Part shown: positions 24,049-35,234 of the stretch, in pieces | Layout: the number at the start of each line of letters is the position of its first letter | Position numbering within the stretch: the first letter of the stretch is position 1 | Assembly (NCBI RefSeq): GCF_028502605.1 | Contig: NW_026611593.1 | Span: 1,426,001 to 1,490,000, forward strand | Length of the DNA: 64,000 nt | Source: Trichoderma breve | Lineage: Eukaryota > Ascomycota > Sordariomycetes > Hypocreales > Hypocreaceae | Reading direction: 5' to 3' | Program-made: the position numbers and the translations under genes | Notes under the pieces: model-generated | Databases searched by the model: none | What the model was told of the DNA's origin: nothing | Seen by the model: the letters and a program-made list of their open reading frames with translations, nothing else

Positions 24049-24591
24049 TTAAGCCCAATACCCTTTACCTTTACCTTTTCCTTTACCATCGTCCTTACCC
24101 TTCCCTTTCCCCTTTCCTTTACCGTCGTCCTTTCCTTTTCCTTTTCCTTTGCCATCATCCTTCCCCTTCCCCTTTCCTTTGCCATCATCTTTCCCTTTGC
24201 CTTTGCCTTTACCGTCGTCCTTCCCCTTTCCTTTTCCTTTGCCATCATCCTTTCCCTTTCCTTTACCGTCATCCTTACCCTTGCCCTTTCCTTTGCCGTC
24301 ATCTTTCCCCTTTCCTTTCCCTTTGCCATCGTCCTTTCCCTTCCCCTTTCCTTTGCCGTCATCCTTGCCCTTGCCCTTGCCCTTTCCATCATCTTTACCG
24401 TTTCCAAGTCCTCCATCCGTAATAAAAATTTCATCGTCATATGGATAAGCTTCCACGGGATGAACTGCGGCGCGTTCAGAGCCTCCAGTAACCACGTTAC
24501 GGGCGTCTACTTCAGGATTGATATCACCCAGCGATTTTGCCAGAGCGCCGCTGGCACAGGTGGCCACAAGGAGAGCGAGCGATGCCTTCAT
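24049..24591 (-). CDS. secreted Gly/Lys/Asp tandem-repeat protein
   Basis: A single-exon, 180-residue protein. Residues 1-18 form a signal peptide (MKASLALLVATCASGALA). Residues 19-65 are a unique acidic linker, including a PVEAYPYDDEIF segment. Residues 66-176 consist of eleven units of the form DDGKGKGKGK; most are ten residues, one is eight and one is twelve. The protein ends GYWA. The mature protein is therefore an extended polyampholyte with no hydrophobic core and almost no aromatics outside the linker and tail, and no cysteine. I know no named family for it. There are no Lys-Arg Kex2 sites between units, so it does not resemble a dikaritin-type peptide precursor. A cell-wall, matrix, metal-binding or hydration role is possible but unproven. 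Unit-length variation is expected from repeat slippage. It has a strong TATA box upstream. Confidence 0.8.
   Translation of the reverse strand: MKASLALLVATCASGALAKSLGDINPEVDARNVVTGGSERAAVHPVEAYPYDDEIFITDGGLGNGKDDGKGKGKGKDDGKGKGKGKDDGKGKGKGKDDGKGKGKGKDDGKGKGKDDGKGKGKGKDDGKGKGKGKDDGKGKGKGKDDGKGKGKGKDDGKGKGKGKGKDDGKGKGKGKGYWA
24064..24396 (-). repeat. coding tandem repeat, 30-bp units
   Basis: Eleven imperfect copies of a 30-bp unit encoding DDGKGKGKGK. One copy is shortened to 24 bp and one lengthened to 36 bp. Copies differ at third codon positions (Gly GGA/GGC/GGG, Asp GAC/GAT, Lys AAA/AAG) while the protein unit stays constant, so the array is not freshly expanded and selection on the protein is plausible. 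Confidence 0.85.
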
Positions 24592-26039
24592 GTTTGTTTA
24601 TATGCAGAGTTGTATGTCCTCTATCCTTTGCTGTCACGTAGAAAGATGTGTTGAAGTAAATATGACCAAGCAGATAATACGCTGGCTGTTCAGTTTATAT
24701 ATCAATAGAACAGCGACCACAAAAGGGGAATTGAGCACGTGCTCGCACCCATGCTAAGTTGGATCGAGTTACTCAACGTGGTCTTTTTTCGTTAGTGGTG
24801 ACGAAGCATTCCCACCTGTAGCTTATTTCCCGCGCACAGATCACCTGTAGGTGAGCATTGAGTTAAAGCATGTTGGGTATAGCATCACTCTTTACGAAGT
24901 ATATGGATACATTGCAAACTTCAAGGGAACGGGGAGGACCGGCCATTACCTAAACAAGGTATAAGATGCAAATAAACGATGCAAGCAGTCATCCATCCTA
25001 TTACAAAATTCTGTCAATTCGGGCAGCGAAGGGTACCTACGTGGGGCTGAGAAGCATCATTCTGCTTAACATGCATGTATTCCGTGTTACTTGCAGAAAC
25101 TGACTCATAGCTCCTAACAAACTGCGAAAAATTGCCTAGTGCATAAAGGTCATCTCGATATGGAGTAGAGTGATCGCCAGGAAGAGCCATGATCGGATTT
25201 TGTACCCGAGGTATTGCTTGTGGCACTGGGGCGGTGACGCGCGTATTCGATCAGCTGAGATTTCCAAGGTTCTCTATTGATAGCGTGTTCATGTGGGTGA
25301 CAAGAAGAGCCGCTTTCTATTGGGTTAGGTGTTTGCAATTCTATGTAAGCCATGCCAATTCCAGGAATTGCAAGGTTCAATGTAAGGTTATTTTGAGACA
25401 CGAATCTAACAGATGTCCGAGACTCTTACAGCGGTTGCCATACATGCGCGACCCTCCAGCCCACTTTACTAGCTACATGAGTTCTCTGCGCCTCATTATT
25501 ACGACTAAAATCGCTGAAACGCCCGAAATATCTGGCCACAAGAAAGGTAACTGCCGGTAGTTCTGGACACATCAACAGACTCGTACATCAATTTTAGGCA
25601 TCAGCAACAGTTTGATAATCGAAACCTTAATCCAGATCATTCTTATTAATGTTCTTATCGGAATGACACATGTACGAAACGCAGAGAGAGCTGTGGCCCG
25701 CATCTAGTAGGCTGGAAGCCTGGAACAGGAGTGTTTCCAACACAGCACAGCAACGTTGCCTTTGTCATAAGTTAGGTTAGTACCCAACACGCCTGAAGAT
25801 CCTACGGTGGTCACATTGGCTTTTTTTTTTTTTTTGGTTGCGGCTGTGGTTTAAGTTTTAAACCTCAAATATACGCCAACTACCTATTAACAACTGCACA
25901 GTCACGTTGCCGAGAGCTCTATTTATCCTACAAAAGAGCCATTCATACTATACTACTTATTATCCACGACGTTATTCTTGAAGTTAAAGAAGCATTTTTT
26001 GACATATACATTCCATTCCTAGATAACTAGGAGAGCAAG
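24592..26039. promoter_or_regulatory. divergent intergenic region
   Basis: 1.45 kb between the repeat-protein gene and the SET gene, which point away from each other. It holds both promoters and a run of 15 T residues at 25821-25835. Overlapping frames on both strands between 25014 and 25560 have no ATG-led, domain-bearing reading and were not called. Confidence 0.4.
24694..24701 (-). promoter_or_regulatory. TATA box of the repeat protein gene
   Basis: The minus strand reads TATATAAA here, about 105 bp upstream of the ATG at 24591. It matches the core-promoter consensus and sits at a usual distance. A strong TATA box often goes with inducible, high-level expression. Confidence 0.55.
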
Positions 26040-27337
26040 ATGAAGTTGATCATCATTCCCAATATAATCCCCTACACAGCGGTGTCTTTGGCCTTCCAGC
26101 AGCAAATTATTTCTGGTGATGTTTGCTCTTCGGCTTTAGTTCAGGTCCCGCATTCTCAACAAGACCAGTTAGAAGGATGCAGATACTTTGGTCAGGATCA
26201 CTTGAATGCTGTCTCCCTCACAAATTCATCATCGCCGTGGACATCGCAAGACCATTGCCACAACAGCACCGAAACATTTTGCGTCTTTTCATCCAAGGCC
26301 TTTGCAAGTGGTAGAGGCATATCCATTATAACAACATCCGATCGCGCAGAGAATTTTCAACAACTACCAGCATTTGTTGACGAAGATGCGTTATCAGGAG
26401 TCAATGAGCAACCGTCACCACCGTTCGAAGAAAAAGAGCTTCCTGGAAGAGGGCGTGGTCTCATTGCGAATAAGATGCTGCATCGTGGGGACAGGATATT
26501 CGCACATACCCCCATCTTGATGTTAGACAGCGAGATTTTTGGAGAGCTAGAAACGGAAAAATGGTTGGGGCTGGAACATGCAGCCGTCAACAATCTTCCT
26601 CCAAAAACGAAACAGATGTTTTCGGCACTCTATGGCAGCCCTGTAACAGATCCAGTGAGTGATCGGATTGACACCAATGCTTTTGTGCTTGACCTGCATG
26701 GGGCCACATACTACGCCGTATTCCCTGAGACAGCTGTAAGTAGATGCTCTATAATCGCCGAAACAAACGAACCATCAGATCTAACAACAAGCAGCGTCTC
26801 AACCATGATTGTCGCCCCAATGCGGCCTACTTTTTTGACAAAGAGACCCTTACACACTACGTGCACGCTATGACGGACATTACTCCTGGTACCGAAATCA
26901 CCATCACATATATCGATCCTCATATGTCACGCGAGAATCGTCTCAAAAAGCTGTCTTCTCTCTGGGGATTTCAATGCTCTTGCAGTTTATGTAGCCTTCA
27001 TCCAGACCTGGCTCATGAGTCTGACGAGCGCCTCGACCAGATTAACACCATACGTGAGCGTCTGGAGGACTGGGAAACAGCTCCCCCACAAATGGCGCTG
27101 GCGCTTCTTAGTCTTTATGAACAAGAGCGTCTGCACGCTCCCTCGAGTTTAGCATACTGGTATGCGGCTTTGACGAGTTGTGCGGAGGGCCTGTATTGGG
27201 ACACGATACGATATGCGCGACTGGCGATTGAGTTGGGCATGTTGGATTACGGATTTAAAGATGAGGATTTTCAGCTTATGAGGAGCCTAGCAAAGGAGCC
27301 CGAGAAAGAAACTTGTTGGCTAACTAGATTAAAATAG
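26040..27337 (+). CDS. SET-domain protein with signal-like N-terminus
   Basis: A 412-residue protein from exons 26040-26735 and 26795-27337; the 59-nt intron has GTAAGT and CAG ends. The SET domain starts near residue 134 (GRGRGLIANKMLHRGDRIF) and includes the conserved NHDCRPNA motif, the GTEITITY segment with the catalytic tyrosine, and a post-SET-like Cys cluster (FQCSCSLC). This is the SMYD/SET5-like arrangement without a MYND finger. SET proteins transfer methyl groups from S-adenosylmethionine to lysine, usually on histones or translation factors. The first 30 residues (MKLIIIPNIIPYTAVSLAFQ) look like a secretion signal, followed by a Cys- and Ser-rich stretch to residue 125. If that signal works, the enzyme would enter the secretory pathway, which is unexpected for a chromatin enzyme. 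The helical C-terminus (YWYAALTSCAEGLYWDTIRYARLAIELG) looks TPR-like. Confidence 0.88.
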
Positions 27338-27454
27338 AATCGTCGGATATTAAACATCTAATTTAGGTGAAGATGCTACTCAAATTTGCAATAGCCTTGT
27401 CTGACCCGTATTCTTTTCACAGACGTAACTGAGAATACATTGGATGGCCACACA

Positions 27455-30400
27455 TTAGGATTGTCGCCAGTATGGAAGGTTTTGCCCATCATCATTTTGG
27501 CTAGAATCGCCGTCGGGTTTGCCACTTCTGCGGAACTTGGCGAGAAGTCGATGGGTGACCTTGTCCAATCGCCAGTAGGACGCGGAAAATCCAATGACGA
27601 CGATCAAAATTGATATACCGGCAGATGCTGGGACTATAGGGTGCATCAATCTATCAGTAAAGCTGGCAATGCATTGCAAATGAGATCTTTTGCTGACGTT
27701 TATATAAAGTATTATAACTCACACGTAATTTTTGATACGAAGCCTAATGATAAGTTGTTGTTGTCGAAGTCTTTAGTAGGAATTGCGAAAAAGGCAGCGA
27801 TGAAAGATAAAGGTAGCTGTGGGCCATTTGTTGTCAGCATCAATTTCTAACGTGTACTCAAATTGTAATTTCTTCTCCCCTTTCTCTATTTTATGCGGGT
27901 GTGCTATAGAAAAGTAGGAGAATGGAGTGTTGGGGATGGCCTGATTGGTAATTACTCACGAAGATGATGGTAACAATCGTAAACACCATGAGTGTTTTGC
28001 TCTGTTTCCCAGCCTCAAGCGTCATTAAATGTGATTGCTCGGCCTGAATACGGGCAGTCCGCGTATCAATAATGTTGTTTTGCTTCTGTTTCAAATCGAC
28101 GAGGCTGCTCAGCTATATTTTTCATCGTATTAGCGTGGCATCTACTTTATCATTCTGCTATGGTGGATATGTCACCCATAATGCCTCAAGATTTGCCAAT
28201 TATAGGTGGAGTGAAGGGGGAATAGACATCAAAAGAAGAGAAAAGTGACGAACCGCGTCATTGGTGGTTTTAGCGCGCTTAAGCATTTTTTTGATCTGGT
28301 TAGAATGCCGACTAACGGTACGAAGTGGAAGGTTATGTTCCTGATGGCCCAAGCCCCAGACAGCATTCTGGTAAGAGTAAGTACGCTTCCGGAAATCCGA
28401 TTCAGAAGCCGGTATACGTGCTACCATAGGCAAAGTATCGATGCTGGTGGAGTAGTCGTAGTCGCTAAATTTGTCTTGAATCTCTTCGGGGTCGTATTCT
28501 TTCATCTTCCAGCTTCTAGAACCCCCTCGATAGCGCAACTTGGCGTCAAAGTTTGCGGGCTGTATATTGTCGTTTGAGTTGGAATCGCGTTGCTCCATGG
28601 TGCGAATGATCCGATCCATCGCTTTGAGAACTTCATTCTGTTCTGTGAATACCTTTTGCATCATCTCCAGCTCGTCTTGAATGTCCTTGATCTGACTGAG
28701 AAGGGTAATCTCTCTAGTTATATCAAGAACATAAAACCGCCCAAACTTCTCAAGCAGTTTTATCAGGTGATCCTTCTTTTCTTCAATAGATATATTCTTC
28801 CCTTCTTCAATAGACATATTCTTCCCTAAACTCTCAATTTCGTCTACACTTGGAATTTCAGTCTCCAAAGTAGATTTGCGATACTTTTTGCAATGATCGA
28901 CAGAGATCTCAGGAAGTTTCCTCTGTTCTTGAAGCCATTTTTGGTCTTCCACGATGATTTTTGCCAAATCTTGGTAAGAGTTAGCTTGTTTAGGCTGACT
29001 TGAGCTTTTCGACCTGCTTGACTCTTCTTTGAGCCCGTTCATCATCTGAGTGCGGGTCTTCATCAGCCTGTTGAATCTATTGAAGAGTACCGTCTCCTCG
29101 TTCATCTGTCCGGAAAATAGAAGAATGATTGTTAGTACTAGTTTGCAAAGCGCCGCTTGAAATGTAGAGATGATGATACTAAGCTCATAACGTACAATGT
29201 AGCTGATGGAATTTTCATAGACTTCAGCAAAGTTAAGCATGTCTGTTGAGTGATCTAAAAGAGCTCTTGAGCATCTGCTGGCAATGACACCTGCAAGATC
29301 ATAAGGTGTGTTTATGGCATTGGGTCTGTGCTGGATGTAAGCCTTTGTAGTCTGGAAGACATCAGTGGTACGCCTTGGATCTGGTATCCGGTTCGCGGAA
29401 TTCTGTCCATCAGTCGTTATGCCGATATCAGACCAATCTCTGGATGGAAAACAGGTGACAATTGCCTCGGCTTTTCCCGACGGGCCAACTAGAATCCACA
29501 TCCAAAGTTGATCCACCATAATAACCGTCAATGGTTGCCGTTTCTCAATCTTCTTCTTTTTGTTCAACTCCCTCTGGTATCGATGAACCGTTTGATCGGC
29601 ATCCCTAAAAATGGTGTCTTTTAAATTGTGATATAAAGACTGATCCAGGGTCCTTCGAATATGAAGGACGTGGCGAGATTTCGAATTGCTATTATCATCC
29701 GATAGCAAATATTCATTTATAAGCATCTCCTCTCTTTTAGATTTCAGTTCCGTTTTGGGCATATTCTCCCACACCCTACCGTTTGAGAGTGTCGTACCAG
29801 GAGATCTTTCCGCTAGGTATTCTGTTCTTGCTTTCATTGCATCCTCCTCATCCCAGTGAAGATAGGGCATCTGTTTACATCTTTGTCTCAGTTTCATCTC
29901 AATATAGTGCTAAATTGATCAAAACACTCACAAATAGAACCACATGTTTGTCTTTTTGTTCGTTTCCAAACTCTAATTGTTCAGATCAGCTGGTTATCTA
30001 TCGCAAAAGAGATGTCAAAAAAAGCAAAGGGTGGCATATACTCACTCGTCTTGTCTATGAAGGCTTCCGAAAAGTCGTGACATGCTGGCAGCATGAATCG
30101 TGCATGTGGAGAGTCGCTCTCTCCCTTATGCTGCCTTTTGACCCATCGTTTTGGCTCCAGAACTTTATAAACTAATGAGGGATCGTAATGGTATATCTTG
30201 CCAATCAAAGCCTTTGGTTTTAATAATTAGCAACATATTTCTTTTCTCTGCTGTTAGATGTAGATGACAAACCTCGACCCATTTCATCTATACTCAAGTT
30301 GTTAGCAATTTTCACTATTGAATCCGAAGTCATCCATAAAACAGAAGATGGCATTACGTACATTGTTTGCCGGCAAATGAATCCACTTAAACTTGGACTT

Positions 30401-32008
30401 TTCGCCTACTGAAAAAAAGGAGGTCGACCTTCCCATCAAATCGGCTACAGTAAGCTCCTTGAAGTCCGGATCTTTATCTTCCGTAAAGTCAACCACTGTT
30501 GCTGTAAAGTGTCGATCGACATTTTTATCCAATTGAACAGAGGTTGCTAGCTTCCCAGTACCTTTTTCTACCTTCAGTAACATAAGAGTTGTCGAGTCCT
30601 TCTTTTCGACTGCCTTAGCACGCAAATCCGTTTTCAATTTTCCTTTCACTCGCACCCCAGCTTGTAACAATGCTCGAATCGTCGTATGTTGTTTTCTCTC
30701 AACAGCAGCTCGTAGTGCATCTTCGTTACCAGCACCGTGACTGATAAGGAACTCCGCAACTGCTATTCGATCATGCGCTATTGCAATCATAAGTGGTGTG
30801 GTCCTCTCTTCATTCCCACGGTCCTTGTCTGCATAAGCCTCGGCGTCGACTTCCGCCCCGCAGGATTTCAAAACTTGAACAAGACAGAGGCCTCCCTTCT
30901 TTGCTGCCTGCACCATTTGGTCGGCCAGCCAATTCTCTCTATTATTTTGAAGATCAAGGGGCATTTCGACTAAATTTCGGACAGTCGCTGTCTGCTCATC
31001 AACTACAGCCAAATTGAGCTCCTTTTGGATGTCGCTAACGTCGAGGCTATGCATGTCTTCAAGCTGAGGAATCTTGGCAGGTGGAGTCGCACTACCTAAT
31101 TCCTCGAAATATTTGAGCAATTTAAGAAACGATTCGAATATGCTTGCATCTTTTCGGCTCGCAGCAGCTTCGAGAGGCGAATGTCCCCGACCAGTCTTTT
31201 TTCTAGCTCTGTCGCAGCCACCTTGTTGCAGAGCCAGTTGGATCACTAAAATCTTTCCAGCAAATGCCGCACATGATAAGGGTGTCATCCCAAACTCATC
31301 TTCCATATCAAGCATGGAAGGCCCTTGGTCAAGATATGCCCCAAACAACTTCTCATAACCAAGAGCCGCAGTCCAACATAAAAGCCTTTGAAGCCTTTCT
31401 TCATTCGGAAATGGAGCCACACGAGGATCGGTAGAGCTAGTGAAGGTGCGGCTGTGTCGGATATGACCTTCTACAGTAGATGAAATATACGTAGATAAAG
31501 ATGCAGACACTTCCATGTTGGACGGATACGCGTCCAAGAGGGCTACAATTCTGATACTGCAAGAACCATCGCTTCCAGAACCATTTGACTGATGGATTTC
31601 GATATCGGCTTCACCCTTGTTACCGGCTTCACCCTTGTTACCGGCTTCACCTTTGTTACCGGCTTCGCCCTTGTTATCGGCATCACCCTTGTTAAAAGCT
31701 CCTGATATTTTCAGCAGAGGAAGCTTCACACCCTGTACCAGTTTCTTGATATCGTTGTCAGTTCTAAAGTAACCGACTTCCGCATGTTGGATCGCAATGG
31801 GCTTGTGAAATCCGCCCTGAATTTGTGTTGTGAAACACAAGCTGAATTTGGCAACAAGATCCTTGCGACCGAAAAAAAAGTCTGCAGGGCAATCTAAGTC
31901 GATAGAGACCAGTGCTCCACGCATATGGTTTTCAGGGTGGCCAAATGAGGCGGCTCTATCGACAATGTCGATATTGCTAGTCAGATGCTGTGGACTGCGA
32001 ATTTGCAT
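27455..32008 (-). CDS. ankyrin repeat - CorA-like membrane protein
   Basis: A 1273-residue protein assembled from nine exons: 30362-32008, 30273-30287, 30046-30211, 29932-29972, 29196-29870, 28254-29105, 27960-28112, 27723-27816 and 27455-27633. Residues 106-135 are five NKGEAG-type units. Residues about 206-455 contain diverged ankyrin repeats. The segment WIHLPANN-MKWVE, followed by VLFMPYLHWD, RRTLDQSLYH and MVDQLWMWIL, is characteristic of the fungal ankyrin/CorA-like family and confirms the splice choices. The C-terminus has a coiled region, then two membrane helices (LMVFTIVTIIFLPLSFIAAFF and ISILIVVIGF). The GMN motif of true CorA magnesium channels is absent (AIPTKDF instead), so transport is doubtful. 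Exon 2 is a 15-nt microexon encoding MKWVE. The intron at 29106-29195 is 90 nt and in frame, so its retention would add 30 residues. The last intron has two workable splice pairs; I chose GTGAGT at 27722. Confidence 0.85.
31604..31693 (-). repeat. 18-bp coding repeat (NKGEAG units)
   Basis: Five tandem 18-bp units in the first exon of the ankyrin/CorA-like gene encode NKGDAD, three NKGEAG and NKGEAD. Sequence identity between units is high, which suggests recent expansion by slippage. It lies in a linker between the N-terminal region and the ankyrin repeats. Confidence 0.8.
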
Positions 32009-35000
32009 AGTGGACGTAGCGTTTTTGAGAGCTCAATTTTGCCTGTGCGGGGTGTACAGAAAATTAATCTTGTACAAATTCAATATTCTCACATACGAGA
32101 TGAATTATAAAGGAAAGATTAAATCGTATCGCAATGTAGAGTGTCGAAGAATTTGATCAGCGAGCGTCACTACCTACACATATATATACACATTCACAAC
32201 AACGGTTGCATTCTAGCCGCGGCTGTATACTTGTAAGGGTTGGCTCACTTGCTACATATATTGGTATCACAACATGCACAATGCCAGAAAGGCACCAGAT
32301 AATAGACCTACGGGAAGGCTTGCCTGAGATATTTGGGCAGAGTTGGTACTGCCAAGTCACCTGCATATGCAAGAGAGAACAAGATTCGAATTAGAGTCGA
32401 GCTTTAACCCCTGGAAAGATAAGCAGGCATCCAATTGAATGTTTATCCAACCCACCATATTCTTATAATGTACGTGTACTCGTATAAGGACAATGTAGAG
32501 CTGACTTCAAGCCTCGCACTGTATACACAGGATGGCTGTATTGCCCAAGTGCGCATGTATGTGTCTATTCCACCCACTCATCCCTGAGATTGAAGGTCAC
32601 AACAGCTAGAAAGTAGAGGTACGAACATCTCTCGTCCTCCATATACACACTGACACCGAAAAGGCCAGCTGCATCCGAAATAAATTGCAGAAGGATTTGG
32701 AGTCCTTTTTCGGTTACGCTGGGTTGCACCACATGATCAGCTATTCCCAATCCTTCGACCTCTCGTATATAATACAATGACCCAACCAGCCATTGTGATG
32801 ATGACCGGACGTATCCCTGAAGAGGCTCCCATCAGGCGACCAATCAGACTAAGGGAGAGATTCGAGAGCCTCAGCCGCAAGGTTACTTCGGCGCAAGCAT
32901 AACCAGTATTTCTTGATTGACAATTTACACTGCATATGGCTTAGAAATACGGAGACATACTTCCAACAGCTCTCTTGTTATCGTGAAAAGTGTAGAGTGT
33001 AACACTGGGACTCGAACGTTGCGGGAGACTTGGCTTCGTGTGTTCCGAACATTCAAATCAGAGAGACTTATCATACTTCAGTAGACTCTTTATTTATGCA
33101 AAGTAGAGTTATTTGTCGCATACTGTAAAGCTGCGGTCGTTGTTTTCGTCTGCGGTTGCCTTTCCGCGAGCTGAGACAAAGAACGGACGCCTTACCATCA
33201 CCCTAACCTCTTTCCCTGAACTATCATATTGAGTTAGGTGACAGAAAATATTAGTATACGCCAAAGTGTTACACTGTGCGCAGAACTCTTGAAGAGGCTG
33301 AGATTCCTTGATAAAGAGGGTACGGCTGCGGCTGTTCAGCTGGCGAGGGGGTACTGCAAATAGCCATGGGTTGAGTTCATGCCATTGGTCACCGTAGACG
33401 ATTCCATGTATGATGCAATGCAGAGCCCAGCCTCGTAATTTCGGTCATTGTGTTTGTGTGCAATGCCACGATCGGAAGAATGACTATGGTAAACCAGCAT
33501 CCGAACGTTGTTGAGAACGCTGCAACCGAGGGTTTTCACGAGGCGCCGACCTTAGTGCAAGATGAGGAATAAGTCGCCGAAGAAGAATCGAGACAGTGTT
33601 TGTCATCAAGCTTACACGAAGCAGGTTGATGAAAAGTATAGTATGGATTCATCTATTAGAATGCAATATATTGAAATGATTAATGATCTGAGCGCGATGT
33701 CCAGTGGCAATGACACGGACAGCTATGGAGCTATGGCCAGCTATTCCCGGATAGCACGCAACGTACATCGATACATATATGGATGCCCGAATCCTTCACA
33801 TCAATAGCGGGGAAGCTGCCAGCTATTGCAGGTACCTCTGAAATACGGAAGATCTCCGATAGTAGGGAGTACAAACTATTGTATATGGTCTTGTGACTCT
33901 CTTCCGAAAAAAAAGAAAAGAAAACAAGATCCAGTTGAGTAGATTTGGCCGAGAAGAGATGGTGGGGGGGGGGGGGGGGGGGGGGCCTCAAGATTTGGCT
34001 CTACCCTGCATCTACCTACCCACCTCAGAGTGTATCTCATATCTATACGGCTGTATTAGATCGGCTCTAACCGCTTGGACCTAACTTGAGGTAGTCCTTT
34101 CTTCATTCAATCTATAGGTTAGACATGGTACGTTAGTTTAACCATTTCTCTTGACTTATGCATATAGAGCATTGTTAGAAATTACGCATCCTTACCTTAG
34201 TGGCTTGTAATAATACAACTAGATTGTCTTGGTGACAAGGCTACATCGCCAAAGAGAATGAGCTAGAGAATTCTAAAGATCGTACAAAGAGTGAGCGTCA
34301 TCTAGTCAGTTAGAGTCATTAAGTTGAGCAGCTCTTAGTAGTTAGACGGGTCGATCACTCCATCTCAGCCTTTATCTTGGCCGGCCAGTTGATCAGGTAC
34401 AATGGATGCATGGATGCTAATCGTCTGCCCCTCTTTTGGCACAGAGTCACAGTACATGCATGTGAGCATTCAGTTTCCTTGCTCCCTTATCTTATCGCCG
34501 TTGGGCAAGATCAATCAGTCCATATACATGTCATTCTTCGCATCTTCACGTTCTTCTACCTTTGCGCTTCTTCTAACAGTTCATCACCGTCTTGCTCTCT
34601 CAATTAGTTCAAGCCTCACGTCATCAAGCTGCTTTTAATAACCCGCCACTAAACCTTAAGCATGCTAGCTACCCTAGATCCGTGCGGCGGGGCATTTTTT
34701 AGACGCGGCAGTGGGCCCCTCCATTTGGAAGCTGCCGTCGGTCCGTCCAATTCGCGCCCAGTCTCGACATCCTCAGCTCATGACGCTTGACTTTGTCGCT
34801 GCATCTCGCGATCAGAAGCATTTCGCCATCCAATATCCGCCTGCTATTGCTATTACTGACCCCCGTTCCCTGTATGCGCTGTGAATTCAGGCGCCAGAAG
34901 CCTACTATTCCTCTCTTCTTTCACTGTATTGGCTATCGCGCATCACTCAGTGGCTACTCTATTTCTTTTTGCTCGTCTTCGCGTCACCTGGCTTCCAATG

Positions 35001-35234
35001 CTGTAACCCGCGCACACCACCCGTCGCTGTTCTCGCAACGGTACCTGGATAAACCGCAATTCTCCGCAGGTGCTGGAACGGATTGCGAACACAAAGCAAA
35101 TCTGTTGATGAAGGATTCTACCTTGCGGGACCGGCGACAAAGACGTCATTTGTTCCCGGCCAAAGTGAAACATCCAATCTGATCAACATAACCACGAGCG
35201 CACCCCCCATAGCGTCTACCCCAAGACAAGCATC
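32009..35234. other. intergenic region with a possible gene relic and a G homopolymer
   Basis: 3.2 kb without an intact gene. On the minus strand 32565 to about 32843 is open and reads like protein (EKGLQILLQFISDAAGLFGV, then a C-terminus NLRDEWVE), but it lacks an ATG and any partner exon, so it may be a relic. A run of 22 G residues lies at 33964-33985. The last 800 bp before 35235 is C/T-rich and looks like the promoter and leader of the next gene. Confidence 0.4.
33964..33985 (+). repeat. G22 homopolymer
   Basis: A run of 22 uninterrupted G residues, flanked on the left by a purine-rich stretch (AAAAAAAAGAAAAGAAAAC near 33908). Length may be unreliable because homopolymers are error-prone in sequencing. 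Confidence 0.8.

Noticed and set aside
24149..24448. Plus-strand Pro/Ser/Phe/Leu repeat frame
   Set aside because: It is the reverse reading of the DDGKGKGKGK repeat; the minus-strand frame has the signal peptide, ATG and TATA box.
24049..24591. RiPP (dikaritin-like) precursor interpretation of the repeat protein
   Set aside because: There are no Kex2 Lys-Arg sites between units, no Tyr-containing core repeated, and no UstY-type gene nearby.
29871..29931. A 34-nt intron ending before ATGAAACTG at 29897 in the ankyrin/CorA-like gene
   Set aside because: Too short for a fungal intron; the next CAG gives a 61-nt intron and restores the family motif VLFMPYLHWD.
32981..33080. tRNA-like GTTCGAGTC on the minus strand near 33010
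   Set aside because: The flanking bases do not pair as a T-arm stem, and no acceptor or anticodon stem could be drawn.
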